A stretch of 64,000 nt of DNA from Aquincola tertiaricarbonis (GTDB lineage: Bacteria > Pseudomonadota > Gammaproteobacteria > Burkholderiales > Burkholderiaceae_C): the NCBI RefSeq assembly GCF_000969605.1, contig NZ_JZUE01000004.1, positions 248,001 through 312,000 of the forward strand, written 5' to 3'. The notes under the pieces were generated by a model. The model was not told the DNA's origin. It worked only from the letters and a program-made list of their open reading frames with translations, and ran no database searches. This document shows positions 23,703-32,536 of the stretch, one piece after another (positions within the stretch are counted from its first letter, which is position 1; every line of letters begins with the position of its first letter). Both the position numbers and the translations under genes were made by a program.

Positions 23703-25331
23703 ATGACCCGCCCCCACCCCAAGCTCGGCGCGCTGTTCGCGCTGTGCACGCTCGGCGCCGTCGCGCTCACCGCCTGCGGCGGCGACGGTGACGACGACGG
23801 CGCGACCGCACCGCCGCCGGCGCCCACGCCGCTGGCCTGCGAGGCCGCTTCCTTTGCCGCGCTGAAGCTCGACAACGCCACCATCACCTCGGCCACGCCG
23901 GTGCCCGCCGGCAGCTACACGCCCCCCGGCACCCGCACCGTGCTGGAGGGCCTGCCGGCCTTCTGCCTGGTCAAGGGCCAGGCCACGCCCACCAGCGACT
24001 CCCTCATCAACTTCGAAGCCTGGGTACCCACCGGCGCGGCCTGGAACGGCAAGCTGGTGACCACCGGCAACGGCGGCTACAGCCCTGCACTCAGCCACCG
24101 CGACATGGCCTATGCGATGGCCCAGGGTTATGCCGTGATCGGTGGCGACACCGGCCACCAGGGCGACCCCAATGCGATGGACTGGGGCCTGGGCCACCCG
24201 GAGAAGATCACCGACTGGGGCAGCCGCTCCATCCACGCCATCACCGTGCCGGCCAAGCAGCTGGTGGCCACGCTGCAGGGCCAGCCGGCCAAGCGTGCCT
24301 ACTACTACGGCTGCTCCACCGGCGGCCACCAGGCCTATGCCCAGGTGCAGCGCTACCCCACCGACTTCGACGGCGTGATCGCCGGCGCGCCCGGCAACAA
24401 CCGCACCGCGCTGAATGCCGAGTTCCTGTGGCGCTACCTGTCCAACCGCACCAGCGAAGCCGATCCGGCGCTGCTGCTGACGCCGGCCAAGGCCGCGCTG
24501 ATCACCAGCGCCGCGGTGGCCGCCTGCGACACCCTCGACGGCGTGGCCGACGGCGTGATCACCGATCCTCGGCAATGCACCAGCGCCCGCTTCGACGTCG
24601 GCTCGCTGCAATGCACCGGCGCCGATGCCGCCACCTGCCTGACCGCGCCGCAGGTGGAAGCCGCCCGCAAGATCTACGCAGGCCCGAAGAACCCGCGCAC
24701 CGGCGCGCAGATCTATCCCGGCCAGGTGGTCAGCAGCGAAAGCGGCTGGCCCGGCTACTGGGGCGGCGCCGAGCCGGTGCGCACCGACTACTGGCGGTTG
24801 TGGGCCTTCGAGGATCCGTCGTGGAACTGGTGGCAGTTCGACTTCGACCGCGACTACGCCTTCGCGCTGGCCAAGGTGGGCAGCCGGGTGGACCAGACCT
24901 CCACCGACCTGTCGGCCTTCAAGGCCGCGGGCGCCAAGCTCATCACCTACCAGGGCTGGATCGACCCGGTGGTGGTGGCCACCGACACCATCGCCTACTA
25001 CGAGGCGGTGCGCGCCGCGCAGGGCTCGCAGGCAGAGGTGGACCGCTTCTTCAAGCTGTTCATGGTGCCGGGCATGGGCCACTGCTCGGGCGGCCCGGGC
25101 GCCACCTCGTTCGGCAACGGCGGCACGCCGCCGGTGGTGGATGCCGAGCACGACCTGCTGTCCGCACTCGACCGCTGGGTGGAACAGGGCACCGCACCGC
25201 AGCGCCTGATCGCCTCCCGCGTGGCCAATGGCGCCGTCACCCGCACCCGGCCGTTGTGCGCCTGGCCTGCCCACGCCGTGTACAGCGGCAGCGGCAGCAC
25301 CGACGACGCCGCCAACTTCACCTGCCGTTGA
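23703..25331 (+). CDS. Tannase/feruloyl esterase-family lipoprotein
   Basis: A 542-residue secreted hydrolase. The N terminus has a lipoprotein signal (VALTACGG, lipobox LTAC) and a low-complexity DGDDDG linker. The catalytic pattern of tannase-type esterases is present: Cys204-Ser205 in YGCSTGGHQ, an Asp in WIDPVV and His460-Cys461 in MGHCSGG, i.e. the CS-D-HC motif in which a disulfide joins the two Cys residues. It should hydrolyse esters of aromatic or related acids at the cell surface or in the periplasm. It follows the Bug receptor gene and precedes a second hydrolase lipoprotein gene on the same strand. Confidence 0.88.
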   Translation: MTRPHPKLGALFALCTLGAVALTACGGDGDDDGATAPPPAPTPLACEAASFAALKLDNATITSATPVPAGSYTPPGTRTVLEGLPAFCLVKGQATPTSDSLINFEAWVPTGAAWNGKLVTTGNGGYSPALSHRDMAYAMAQGYAVIGGDTGHQGDPNAMDWGLGHPEKITDWGSRSIHAITVPAKQLVATLQGQPAKRAYYYGCSTGGHQAYAQVQRYPTDFDGVIAGAPGNNRTALNAEFLWRYLSNRTSEADPALLLTPAKAALITSAAVAACDTLDGVADGVITDPRQCTSARFDVGSLQCTGADAATCLTAPQVEAARKIYAGPKNPRTGAQIYPGQVVSSESGWPGYWGGAEPVRTDYWRLWAFEDPSWNWWQFDFDRDYAFALAKVGSRVDQTSTDLSAFKAAGAKLITYQGWIDPVVVATDTIAYYEAVRAAQGSQAEVDRFFKLFMVPGMGHCSGGPGATSFGNGGTPPVVDAEHDLLSALDRWVEQGTAPQRLIASRVANGAVTRTRPLCAWPAHAVYSGSGSTDDAANFTCR

Positions 25332-25342
25332 GGAGACACGAC

Positions 25343-27487
25343 ATGTCTAGACAAGTCAATCACAAGCTCGCCCTGGTACTGGCCGCCGCGCTGCTGGCCG
25401 CCTGCGGCAGCGACAACGACAACGACGACGGCAGCGCCAACCCGCCGCCCACGCCCGCCAAGGCGCCGCAGCTGCGCATGACGGTCAGCGCCACCGAGGA
25501 CTTTGCCGGCAGCTGGGGCAGCGTGGGCGCCTATGAAAAACTCACCGGCACCATCGCCGGCGAGGTGGACCCCGCCGACCCGAAGAACGCGGTGATCCAG
25601 GACCTGCAGCTGGCCCCGCGCAATGCCAACGGCATGGTGGAGTACAGCGCCGACTTCGTGATGCTCAAGCCCAAGGACATGAGCAAGGCCAGCGGCGTGC
25701 TGCGCTACGACGCGCCCAACCGCGGCAACATCCTGACGATGCTCAACCCCGTGGCCACGCCCAGCGATGCGGTGTACCTCGAGCGCGGCTACGTGATGCT
25801 GTATTCGGCCTGGCAGGGCGACGTGCCCAAGAGCAACCCGGCCCGCCTCACGGTCACGGTGCCGGTGGCCAAGAATGCCGACGGCAGCAGCATCACCGGC
25901 CCTTACCGCAGCGAGCTGGTGCCCACGGCCGCGGTGCCTGCGATGGCCCTGCCCGGCGGCGTGTTCAACGGCACCATGATTCCCTACGAGCCGGCCAGCC
26001 TGGACAACACCCTGCCCGGCTATTCGCTCACCCGCCGGCGCAACGAGACCGACCCGCGCATCCCGGTGGCGCCGGCCGACTGGAAGTTCGCTACCTGCGA
26101 CACCGCGGCCAATCCCTTCCCCGGCACCGCCAGCCTCAGCAGCATCTGCCTGAAGGGCGGCTTCGATCCGCAGTACCTGTACGAGCTGGTCTACGTCGCC
26201 AAGGACCCGAAGGTGATGGGCGTCGGCCTGGCCGCGCTGCGCGACACGGTGAGCTTCTTCCGCAAGCAGGCGGCGGATTCGGCCGGCACGCCCAATCCGC
26301 TGGCCGGCCGCATCACCCACACGCTGGGCCAGGGCACCTCGCAGTCGGGCAATGCGATGAAGACCTTCCTGCACCTGGGCTTCAACCAAGCGCTGGACGG
26401 CGGCAAGGTCTTCGACGGCCTGTTCGCCCATGTGGCGGCGCGCCAGACCAACATCAACACCCGCTTTGCCGTGCCCGGCGGCGGCGGCGGCCTGCGCACC
26501 GACCACACCGCCTTCGGCCAGACGGCCCCGCGCGGCCTGGCCGCGGACTACCAGGACGACGTCAGCGGCCGCCAGGGCGGCGTGATGAAGCGCTGCGAGG
26601 CCACCAGCACCTGCCCCAAGTTCTTCCTCGGCCTGTCGGGCACGGAGTTCTGGCAGCTGCAGGGCTCGCCGGTGCTCACCGATGCCTACGGCTTCCGCGA
26701 CCTGGTGCAGCCGGCCAACGCCCGCATCTACTACTACGCCAGCACCCAGCACGGCGGCAACGGCGGCGTGGCCAGCATCAGCTACGCACCCAGCCGCAAC
26801 GTGTACCCGGCCGGCACGGTGGTGCACTTCACCGACACCTTCCGAGCCCTCTTCGTGGCGCTGGAAGACTGGGTGGTGCGCGGCACCGAGCCGCCGGCCA
26901 GCCAGGTGCCGAAGGTGACCGACGGCACCCTGGTGCGGCCGGACCAGCTGGTGTTCCCGGTGATGAAGGGCCTGACCTGGTCCGTGGGCGGCACGCAGAC
27001 GGCCATCCCCGACTTCAACTACCTGGCCCGCTACAACGGCTTTGCGCTGTACGACTTCGGCCCGCAGTACATCCCGCAGGACGAATCGGGCATCGCCGAC
27101 CAGCTGCCGCCCTATTACACCGGCCGCGACTACGCGATCCTGGTGCCGCAGGTGGACCCGGGCACCGGCCTGACGCGCGCCGGCATCAAGAGCGTGGAGG
27201 CGCAGGCACCGCTGGGCACCAGCATCGAGTTCAACTACGTGGCCACGCCGGGCATCGTCGACCTGTCCAACCTCACCGGCGCCTTCATCCCCTTCCATGC
27301 CACCGAGGCGGCCCGCCTGGCGGCCGGCGACAGCCGGCCCTCGCTGGAATCGCTGTACGGCAGCCATGACGGCTATGTGGCGGCGGTGCGCAGCGCGGCC
27401 GATGCGCTGGTGGCCCAGCGGCTGCTGCTGCCGCGGGATGCGCAGCTGCGCATCCAGCAGGCGGCCGATTCCAGCGTGCTGCGCTAG
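25343..27487 (+). CDS. Alpha/beta-hydrolase-domain lipoprotein (PF20091-like)
   Basis: A 714-residue secreted protein with a lipoprotein signal (LALVLAAALLAACGS) and an Asp-rich linker. Segments such as GQGTSQSGNAMKTFLHLGFNQ (Ser333 or Ser335 as candidate nucleophile), AHVAARQTNINTRF and YYYASTQHGGNGG are those of large alpha/beta-hydrolase-domain proteins found near tannases in Burkholderiales. An esterase role on the same substrate class as the upstream tannase is likely but not shown. The gene starts 11 bases after the tannase stop with an AGGAGA site, so the two are co-expressed. Confidence 0.75.
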   Translation: MSRQVNHKLALVLAAALLAACGSDNDNDDGSANPPPTPAKAPQLRMTVSATEDFAGSWGSVGAYEKLTGTIAGEVDPADPKNAVIQDLQLAPRNANGMVEYSADFVMLKPKDMSKASGVLRYDAPNRGNILTMLNPVATPSDAVYLERGYVMLYSAWQGDVPKSNPARLTVTVPVAKNADGSSITGPYRSELVPTAAVPAMALPGGVFNGTMIPYEPASLDNTLPGYSLTRRRNETDPRIPVAPADWKFATCDTAANPFPGTASLSSICLKGGFDPQYLYELVYVAKDPKVMGVGLAALRDTVSFFRKQAADSAGTPNPLAGRITHTLGQGTSQSGNAMKTFLHLGFNQALDGGKVFDGLFAHVAARQTNINTRFAVPGGGGGLRTDHTAFGQTAPRGLAADYQDDVSGRQGGVMKRCEATSTCPKFFLGLSGTEFWQLQGSPVLTDAYGFRDLVQPANARIYYYASTQHGGNGGVASISYAPSRNVYPAGTVVHFTDTFRALFVALEDWVVRGTEPPASQVPKVTDGTLVRPDQLVFPVMKGLTWSVGGTQTAIPDFNYLARYNGFALYDFGPQYIPQDESGIADQLPPYYTGRDYAILVPQVDPGTGLTRAGIKSVEAQAPLGTSIEFNYVATPGIVDLSNLTGAFIPFHATEAARLAAGDSRPSLESLYGSHDGYVAAVRSAADALVAQRLLLPRDAQLRIQQAADSSVLR

Positions 27488-27516
27488 GGCCGGCGCGCAC
27501 CGGCGGCAGGTCAGGG

Positions 27517-27551
27517 TTCGATAGCCGATTCGCTAGACTCGGCTTTCGATA
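27517..27551. promoter_or_regulatory. Candidate IclR autoregulatory sites (TTCGATA direct repeat)
   Basis: TTCGATA occurs at 27517-27523 and 27545-27551, 28 bases apart, in the 84-base region upstream of the iclR-type gene. The core CGATA is also the half-site of the palindrome in front of the M20 hydrolase and importer genes, suggesting one regulator for both regions. Confidence 0.35.
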
Positions 27552-27571
27552 CCCCTCCGCCGCCGGGCACG

Positions 27572-28405
27572 ATGGCCACCAGCCGCAAGACACCCTCCCG
27601 CAAGACCGCCCGCGCCGCCGCGCCCGAACCGCCCCCGGCGGTGGCCGACGCGCTCTACAACGTCTCCCTGGAAAAAGGCCTGCAGGTGCTGCGGGCCTTC
27701 GACGCCGCCCACCGCACCATGACGCTGGTGGAACTGGCCGAGCTCACCGGCATGAGCAAGGGTTCGGTGCAGCGCACGGTGCACACGCTGCAGGTGCTGG
27801 GCTACGTGGGCAAGCATCCGCAGACGCGGCGCTTCCAGCTGCTGCCCAGGGTCATCGAGATCGGCTTCAACTACCTGTCCGCGCATCCGCTGATCCGTGC
27901 CGCCCATCCCTACCTGACGCAGCTGGCGAATGCCAGCGGCGAGACGGCCAGCCTGACCGAGGCGGTGGATACCGAGATGGTGTACGTGGCGCAGCTGCTC
28001 ACGCCCAAGTTCATCCCGGTGCTCACGCCGGTGGGCATGCGCATCCCGATGTACTGCACCAGCTCGGGCCGCGCATGGCTCAGCGCGCTGCCGGCCGAGC
28101 AGGCCCGGGCGCTGCTGCAGGCCAGCCACCGGGAGCGCCGCACGCCGGCCACCCTGGTGGACGTGGACGCCATCATGAAGCGCGTCGCCCAGTGCCGGAA
28201 GGTGGGCTACGCCACCAACTGCGAGGAGCTGTTCCTGGGCGACATGGGCCTGGGCGCCGCGGTGGTGGACAGCACCGGCCGGCCGGTGGCCGCGGTGCAT
28301 GTGTCGCCGCCCACCAGCCGCTGGACGATGGAGGAGGCGCAGAAGAAGCTGGCGCCCATGGTCATCGAATGCGCGCGCGCCATCTCGCTGGCGGTGGCGC
28401 ACTGA
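27572..28405 (+). CDS. IclR-family transcriptional regulator
   Basis: A 277-residue regulator. After a basic, Pro/Ala-rich N-terminal tail, the winged helix-turn-helix (LEKGLQVLRAFDAAHRTMTL, then LTGMSKGSVQRTVHTLQVLGY) is followed by the IclR effector domain with the conserved AWLSALP and GYATNCEELFLGDMGLGAAV stretches. It probably controls the convergent M20 hydrolase gene and the importer operon beyond it; CGATA half-sites occur in both promoter regions. Confidence 0.92.
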   Translation: MATSRKTPSRKTARAAAPEPPPAVADALYNVSLEKGLQVLRAFDAAHRTMTLVELAELTGMSKGSVQRTVHTLQVLGYVGKHPQTRRFQLLPRVIEIGFNYLSAHPLIRAAHPYLTQLANASGETASLTEAVDTEMVYVAQLLTPKFIPVLTPVGMRIPMYCTSSGRAWLSALPAEQARALLQASHRERRTPATLVDVDAIMKRVAQCRKVGYATNCEELFLGDMGLGAAVVDSTGRPVAAVHVSPPTSRWTMEEAQKKLAPMVIECARAISLAVAH

Positions 28406-28426
28406 GGGCGCGGCGCCGCGGCCCGC

Positions 28427-29698
28427 TCACATCGCCAGTGCCAGCATCGTGCGCAGCAGCACATCGCCGCCGGCGGAGATGTGCGCGGGCAGCGCATCCT
28501 CGATCTCGTTGTGGCTGATGCCGTCCTTGCAGGGCACGAAGATCATCGCCGTGGGCGCCACCCGGGCCAGGTAGACGGCGTCGTGGCCGGCGCCGCTGAC
28601 GATGTCCATGTGCGGCAGCCCGAGCGACTGCGCCGCCGCCCGCACGCCGTCCACGCAGGCCGCGTCGAACACGCAGGGATCGAAGCTCACCACCTGCTGC
28701 ACCGCCACCTGCACGCCCGCGGCCTCGGCCAGCGCGGCGAAGCCGGTACGCATCGCCTGGTCCATGCGGTCCAGCCCGGCCTGCGCCAGGTGGCGGAAGT
28801 CCACCGAGAAGCGCACCTCGCCGGGCACCACATTGCGTGAGTTGGGCAGCACCTGCAGGTGGCCCACGGTGCCGCGGCCGTCGGGCGCCTCCTGCAGCGC
28901 GATGCGGTTGACCAGTTCCACCATGCGCGCCGCGGCCAGCAGCGCATCGCGGCGCAGCGCCATCGGCGTGGGGCCGGCATGGGCATCCATGCCGGTCACC
29001 GTCACGTCGTACCACTGCTGGCCCAGCGCGCCGCGCACCACGCCGATGGGCAGGCCCTGGTCTTCCAGCACCGGGCCCTGCTCGATGTGGGCTTCCAGGT
29101 AGGCGGCATACATGCCGCCGGGCACCTGGCCGCAGGGCTGCGGGCCCAGGTAGCCGATGCGCCGCAGCTCGTCGCCCACCGACAGCCCGGCGCCGTCGCA
29201 CTCCGCATGGATGCGCGGCACCTCGAACACGCCGGCGAAGGCGCCGGAGCCCATCATCACCGGCGTGAAGCGGGTGCCTTCCTCGTTGGTCCAGAACACG
29301 ACCTCGATCGGTGCACGGGTGGCCATGCCGTGATCGTTCAGGGTGCGCACCACTTCGAGGCCTGCCAGCACGCCGAAGTTGCCATCGAACTTGCCGCCGG
29401 AAGGCTGGGTGTCGATGTGGCTGCCGGTGGCCACCGCGCGGGCAGCGGGATCGGTGCCGGCGCGGCGGCCGAACACGTTGCCCACCTCGTCGACGCGCAC
29501 CTCGAGGCCGGCTTCGCGGAACCACCGCACCACCTGGTCGCGGCCGGCGCGGTCTTCGTCGGTGAGCGCGATGCGCCGCACGCCGCCCTTGGGCGTGGCG
29601 CCGATGGCGGCCAGCGCCATCAGCGATTGCCACAGGCGTGCGCCGTCGATGCGCGGGCTGTCGGGAAGGGGGGTGGGCTGCTGTGGGGCGGTGCGCAT
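28427..29698 (-). CDS. M20-family Zn-dependent amidohydrolase (allantoate / N-carbamoyl-L-amino acid hydrolase type)
   Basis: A 423-residue cytoplasmic hydrolase. Bimetal ligands are visible: His in GSHIDTQ, Asp in the GKFDGNFG loop, the Glu pair in WTNEEGTRF, His in EAHIEQGPVLE and the last His in GISHNE. The insertion domain GMDAHAGPTPMALRRDAL is that of the allantoate amidohydrolase/hydantoinase (AllC/HyuC) branch. Substrates of this branch are ureides such as allantoate or N-carbamoyl amino acids. The ATG at 29698 is chosen; a TTG at 29716 is possible. It is divergent from the importer genes and shares a region with the amidase and AllA-like genes, which favours a ureide. Confidence 0.88.
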   Translation of the reverse strand: MRTAPQQPTPLPDSPRIDGARLWQSLMALAAIGATPKGGVRRIALTDEDRAGRDQVVRWFREAGLEVRVDEVGNVFGRRAGTDPAARAVATGSHIDTQPSGGKFDGNFGVLAGLEVVRTLNDHGMATRAPIEVVFWTNEEGTRFTPVMMGSGAFAGVFEVPRIHAECDGAGLSVGDELRRIGYLGPQPCGQVPGGMYAAYLEAHIEQGPVLEDQGLPIGVVRGALGQQWYDVTVTGMDAHAGPTPMALRRDALLAAARMVELVNRIALQEAPDGRGTVGHLQVLPNSRNVVPGEVRFSVDFRHLAQAGLDRMDQAMRTGFAALAEAAGVQVAVQQVVSFDPCVFDAACVDGVRAAAQSLGLPHMDIVSGAGHDAVYLARVAPTAMIFVPCKDGISHNEIEDALPAHISAGGDVLLRTMLALAM

Positions 29699-29747
29699 CG
29701 GCTTGGCGTCTTGCAATGGATGGGAGTATGGATAACCAGTAGACCAC

Positions 29748-29783
29748 TATCGACAAAACATAGCACCATATCGTTAATCGATA
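29748..29783. promoter_or_regulatory. Divergent promoter region with TATCG/CGATA operator
   Basis: TATCG-TTAAT-CGATA (29769-29783) is a perfect 5-bp inverted repeat with a 5-base spacer. Another TATCG lies at 29748-29752. The surrounding 60 bases are unusually A+T-rich for this genome and sit between the leftward hydrolase and the rightward importer genes, so they probably hold both promoters. The IclR protein encoded nearby is the likely binder. Confidence 0.5.
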
Positions 29784-29880
29784 CGTTTGCGGCTGTTTGC
29801 GCCGGTTTTTGGCACAGCGCTTGCATGACGGTGCCGGCCTCTTGATGTGCAACCTTCTTCAATACCCGGATGGTGACCCG

Positions 29881-31545
29881 ATGAGCCTGAACCCGTTGCA
29901 GCCCTGCCGCCTGCGCCACCTCGCCCTTGCCGCCGCGCTGTCGCTGCTTGGCAGCAGCGCCGCCCTGGCGCAGGAGAAGGTGCTGCGCATCGCGATGACG
30001 GCCGCCGACATCCCGCGCACGCTGGGCCAGCCCGACCAGGGCTTCGAGGGCAACCGCTTCACCGGCATTCCCATCTACGACGCGCTGACGCACTGGGACC
30101 TGTCCAAGGCCGACGCGCCCAGCGTGCTGGTGCCGGGCCTGGCCGCCAGCTGGGCGGTGGATGCCGCCGACAAGACCAAATGGCTGTTCAAGCTGCGCCC
30201 GGGCGTGAAGTTCCACGACGGCTCGCCGCTGAATGCCGACGCGGTGGTGTGGAACGTGAACAAGGTGCTGGACAAGGCGGCGCCGCACTTCGATGCCAGC
30301 CAGGTGGGCGTCACCGCCTCGCGCATGCCCACGCTCAAGAGCGCCCGCAAGATCGACGACCTGACGGTGGAACTGCTGACCAGCGAGCCGGACTCCTTCC
30401 TGCCCATCAACCTGACCAACCTGTTCATGGCCTCGCCTGCGCACTGGGAGGCCAAGCTGAAGGCGGTGCCCGCGGCCACCACCGATCCGGCCGAGCGGGC
30501 GAAGGCCGCCTGGACGGCCTTCGCCGCCGATCCCTCGGGCTCGGGCCCCTTCAAGGTCACCCGCTTCGTCGCCCGCGAGCGGCTGGAGCTGGCCGCCAAC
30601 AAGGCCTACTGGGATGCCAAGCGCACGCCGCGCATCGACAAGGTGGTGCTGATCCCGATGCCCGAGGCCAATGCCCGCACCGCGGCGCTGCTCGGTGGTC
30701 AGGTCGACTGGATCGAGGCGCCTTCGCCGGACGCAATGCCGCAGATCCAGCAGCGCGGCTTCAAGATCTATTCCAATGCGCAGCCGCATGTGTGGCCGTG
30801 GCAGCTCTCCTTTGCCGAAGGCTCGCCCTGGCTGGACAAGCGGGTGCGCCAGGCTGCCAACCTGTGCGTGGACCGCGGCGGCCTGAAGCAGCTGCTGGGC
30901 GGCATGATGGCCGAGCCCAAGGGCACCGTGCCGCCGGGCCATCCGTGGTGGGGCAATCCCAAGTTCGACATCAAGACCGACGTCAAGGCCGCGCAGGCGC
31001 TGATGACGGCGGCCGGCCATTCGGCCGCCAAGCCGCTGAAGGTCAAGGTGCAGATCTCGGCCTCGGGCTCGGGCCAGATGCAGCCGCTGCCGATGAACGA
31101 ATACGTGCAGCAGTCGCTCAAGGAATGCCACTTCGACGTGCAGTTCGACGTCATCGAGTGGAACACCCTGTTCACCAACTGGCGCAAGGGCGCCAAGGAC
31201 CCGTCGGCCAACGGCGCCAATGCGGTCAACGTGAGCTTCGCGGCGATGGACCCGTTCTTCGCGATGGTGCGCTTCGTCAGCACCAAGACCTTCCCGCCGG
31301 TGTCCAACAACTGGGGCTACTACGGCAATGCCGAGGTGGACAAGCTGGTGGCCGATGCCCGCACCGCCTTCGACGACAAGGCGCGCGATGCGGCGCTGGC
31401 GCGGCTGCATGCCCACATCGTGGAGGACGCGCCCTTCGTCTGGATCGCGCACGACGTGGGCCCGCGCGCCATGTCGGCCAAGGTGAAGAACGTGGTGCAG
31501 CCGCGGAGCTGGTTCATCGACATCGCCACCATGACGATGGACTGA
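29881..31545 (+). CDS. ABC transporter substrate-binding protein, family 5 (Dpp/Opp type)
   Basis: A 554-residue periplasmic receptor. The signal peptide (LALAAALSLLGSSAALAQ) is followed by a family 5 solute-binding protein with PGLAASWAVD, LRPGVKFHDGSPLNADAVVWN and the late FPPVSNNWGYYGNAEVDKL segment typical of peptide, nickel and glutathione binders. An upstream in-frame GTG would lengthen the product, but the ATG at 29881 places the signal peptide properly. First gene of a five-gene importer operon; the context suggests a ureide, N-carbamoyl or amide ligand instead of peptides. Confidence 0.9.
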   Translation: MSLNPLQPCRLRHLALAAALSLLGSSAALAQEKVLRIAMTAADIPRTLGQPDQGFEGNRFTGIPIYDALTHWDLSKADAPSVLVPGLAASWAVDAADKTKWLFKLRPGVKFHDGSPLNADAVVWNVNKVLDKAAPHFDASQVGVTASRMPTLKSARKIDDLTVELLTSEPDSFLPINLTNLFMASPAHWEAKLKAVPAATTDPAERAKAAWTAFAADPSGSGPFKVTRFVARERLELAANKAYWDAKRTPRIDKVVLIPMPEANARTAALLGGQVDWIEAPSPDAMPQIQQRGFKIYSNAQPHVWPWQLSFAEGSPWLDKRVRQAANLCVDRGGLKQLLGGMMAEPKGTVPPGHPWWGNPKFDIKTDVKAAQALMTAAGHSAAKPLKVKVQISASGSGQMQPLPMNEYVQQSLKECHFDVQFDVIEWNTLFTNWRKGAKDPSANGANAVNVSFAAMDPFFAMVRFVSTKTFPPVSNNWGYYGNAEVDKLVADARTAFDDKARDAALARLHAHIVEDAPFVWIAHDVGPRAMSAKVKNVVQPRSWFIDIATMTMD

Positions 31546-31552
31546 GGCCGCG

Positions 31553-32506
31553 ATGCTGGCCTACCTCGTGCGGCGCGTGCTGGTGGCGCTGCCCATCATG
31601 CTGGGCGTGGCGCTGGTGTGCTTCGCGCTGGTGCACCTGGCGCCGGGCGATCCGCTGGTGTCCATCCTGCCGCCCGATGCATCGGCCGAGCTGCAGGCGC
31701 AGCTGCGCGAGCTGTACGGCTTCAACCGCAGCTACCCCGAGCAGTTCCTGGCCTGGGTGTGGCGGGCGCTGCACGGCGACCTGGGCATGTCCATCGCCAC
31801 CAGCCGGCCGGTCGTCGGGGAGGTGCTGAAGGCGGTGGTGAACACGCTGCGCCTGGCGGTGGTGGCCACGCTGATCGGCTTCGTGCTGGGTTGCCTGTTC
31901 GGCTTCGTGGCCGGCTACTTCCGCCGCTCCTGGGTGGACCGCGCGGCCTCCATGCTGTCGGTGCTGGGCGTGAGCGTGCCGCACTACTGGCTGGGCATGG
32001 TGATGGTCATCGTGTTCTCGTCGCAGCTGATGTGGCTGCCGGCCACCGGCGCCGGGCCCGGCGGCTCCGACGAATGGGCCTGGGACTGGGCGCATGTGCA
32101 GTACATGCTGCTGCCGGCCCTCACCATGTCGGTCATCCCGATGGGCATCATCGCGCGCACGGTGCGGGCGCTGGTGTCCGAGCTGCTGGACCAGGAGTTC
32201 ATCGTCGGCCTGCGGGCCAAGGGGCTGACGCACCTGGGCATCTTCCTGCACGTGGTGAAGAACGCGGCGCCCACCGCGCTGGCGGTGATGGGCCTGCAGC
32301 TGGGCTACCTGCTGGGCGGCTCCATCCTGATCGAGACGGTGTTCTCCTGGCCGGGCACCGGCTTCCTGCTCAACTCGGCCATCTTCCAGCGCGACCTGCC
32401 GCTGCTGCAGGGAACCATCCTGGTGCTGGCGCTGTTCTTCGTCGTCCTCAACCTGCTGGTGGATGTGCTGCAGACGCTGCTGGACCCGCGCATCGCCCGC
32501 GCCTGA
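31553..32506 (+). CDS. ABC transporter permease, DppB type
   Basis: A 317-residue inner-membrane protein with six predicted TM segments. The start LAYLVRRVLVALPIMLGVALVCFALVHLAPGDP is the family's N-terminal signature, and the EAA loop reads RAKGLTHLGIFLHVVKNA. It pairs with the DppC-type permease encoded 30 bases downstream and begins 7 bases after the receptor stop. Confidence 0.93.
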   Translation: MLAYLVRRVLVALPIMLGVALVCFALVHLAPGDPLVSILPPDASAELQAQLRELYGFNRSYPEQFLAWVWRALHGDLGMSIATSRPVVGEVLKAVVNTLRLAVVATLIGFVLGCLFGFVAGYFRRSWVDRAASMLSVLGVSVPHYWLGMVMVIVFSSQLMWLPATGAGPGGSDEWAWDWAHVQYMLLPALTMSVIPMGIIARTVRALVSELLDQEFIVGLRAKGLTHLGIFLHVVKNAAPTALAVMGLQLGYLLGGSILIETVFSWPGTGFLLNSAIFQRDLPLLQGTILVLALFFVVLNLLVDVLQTLLDPRIARA

Positions 32507-32536
32507 CATCCCCACGGCATCCACGAGGCCACCGCC

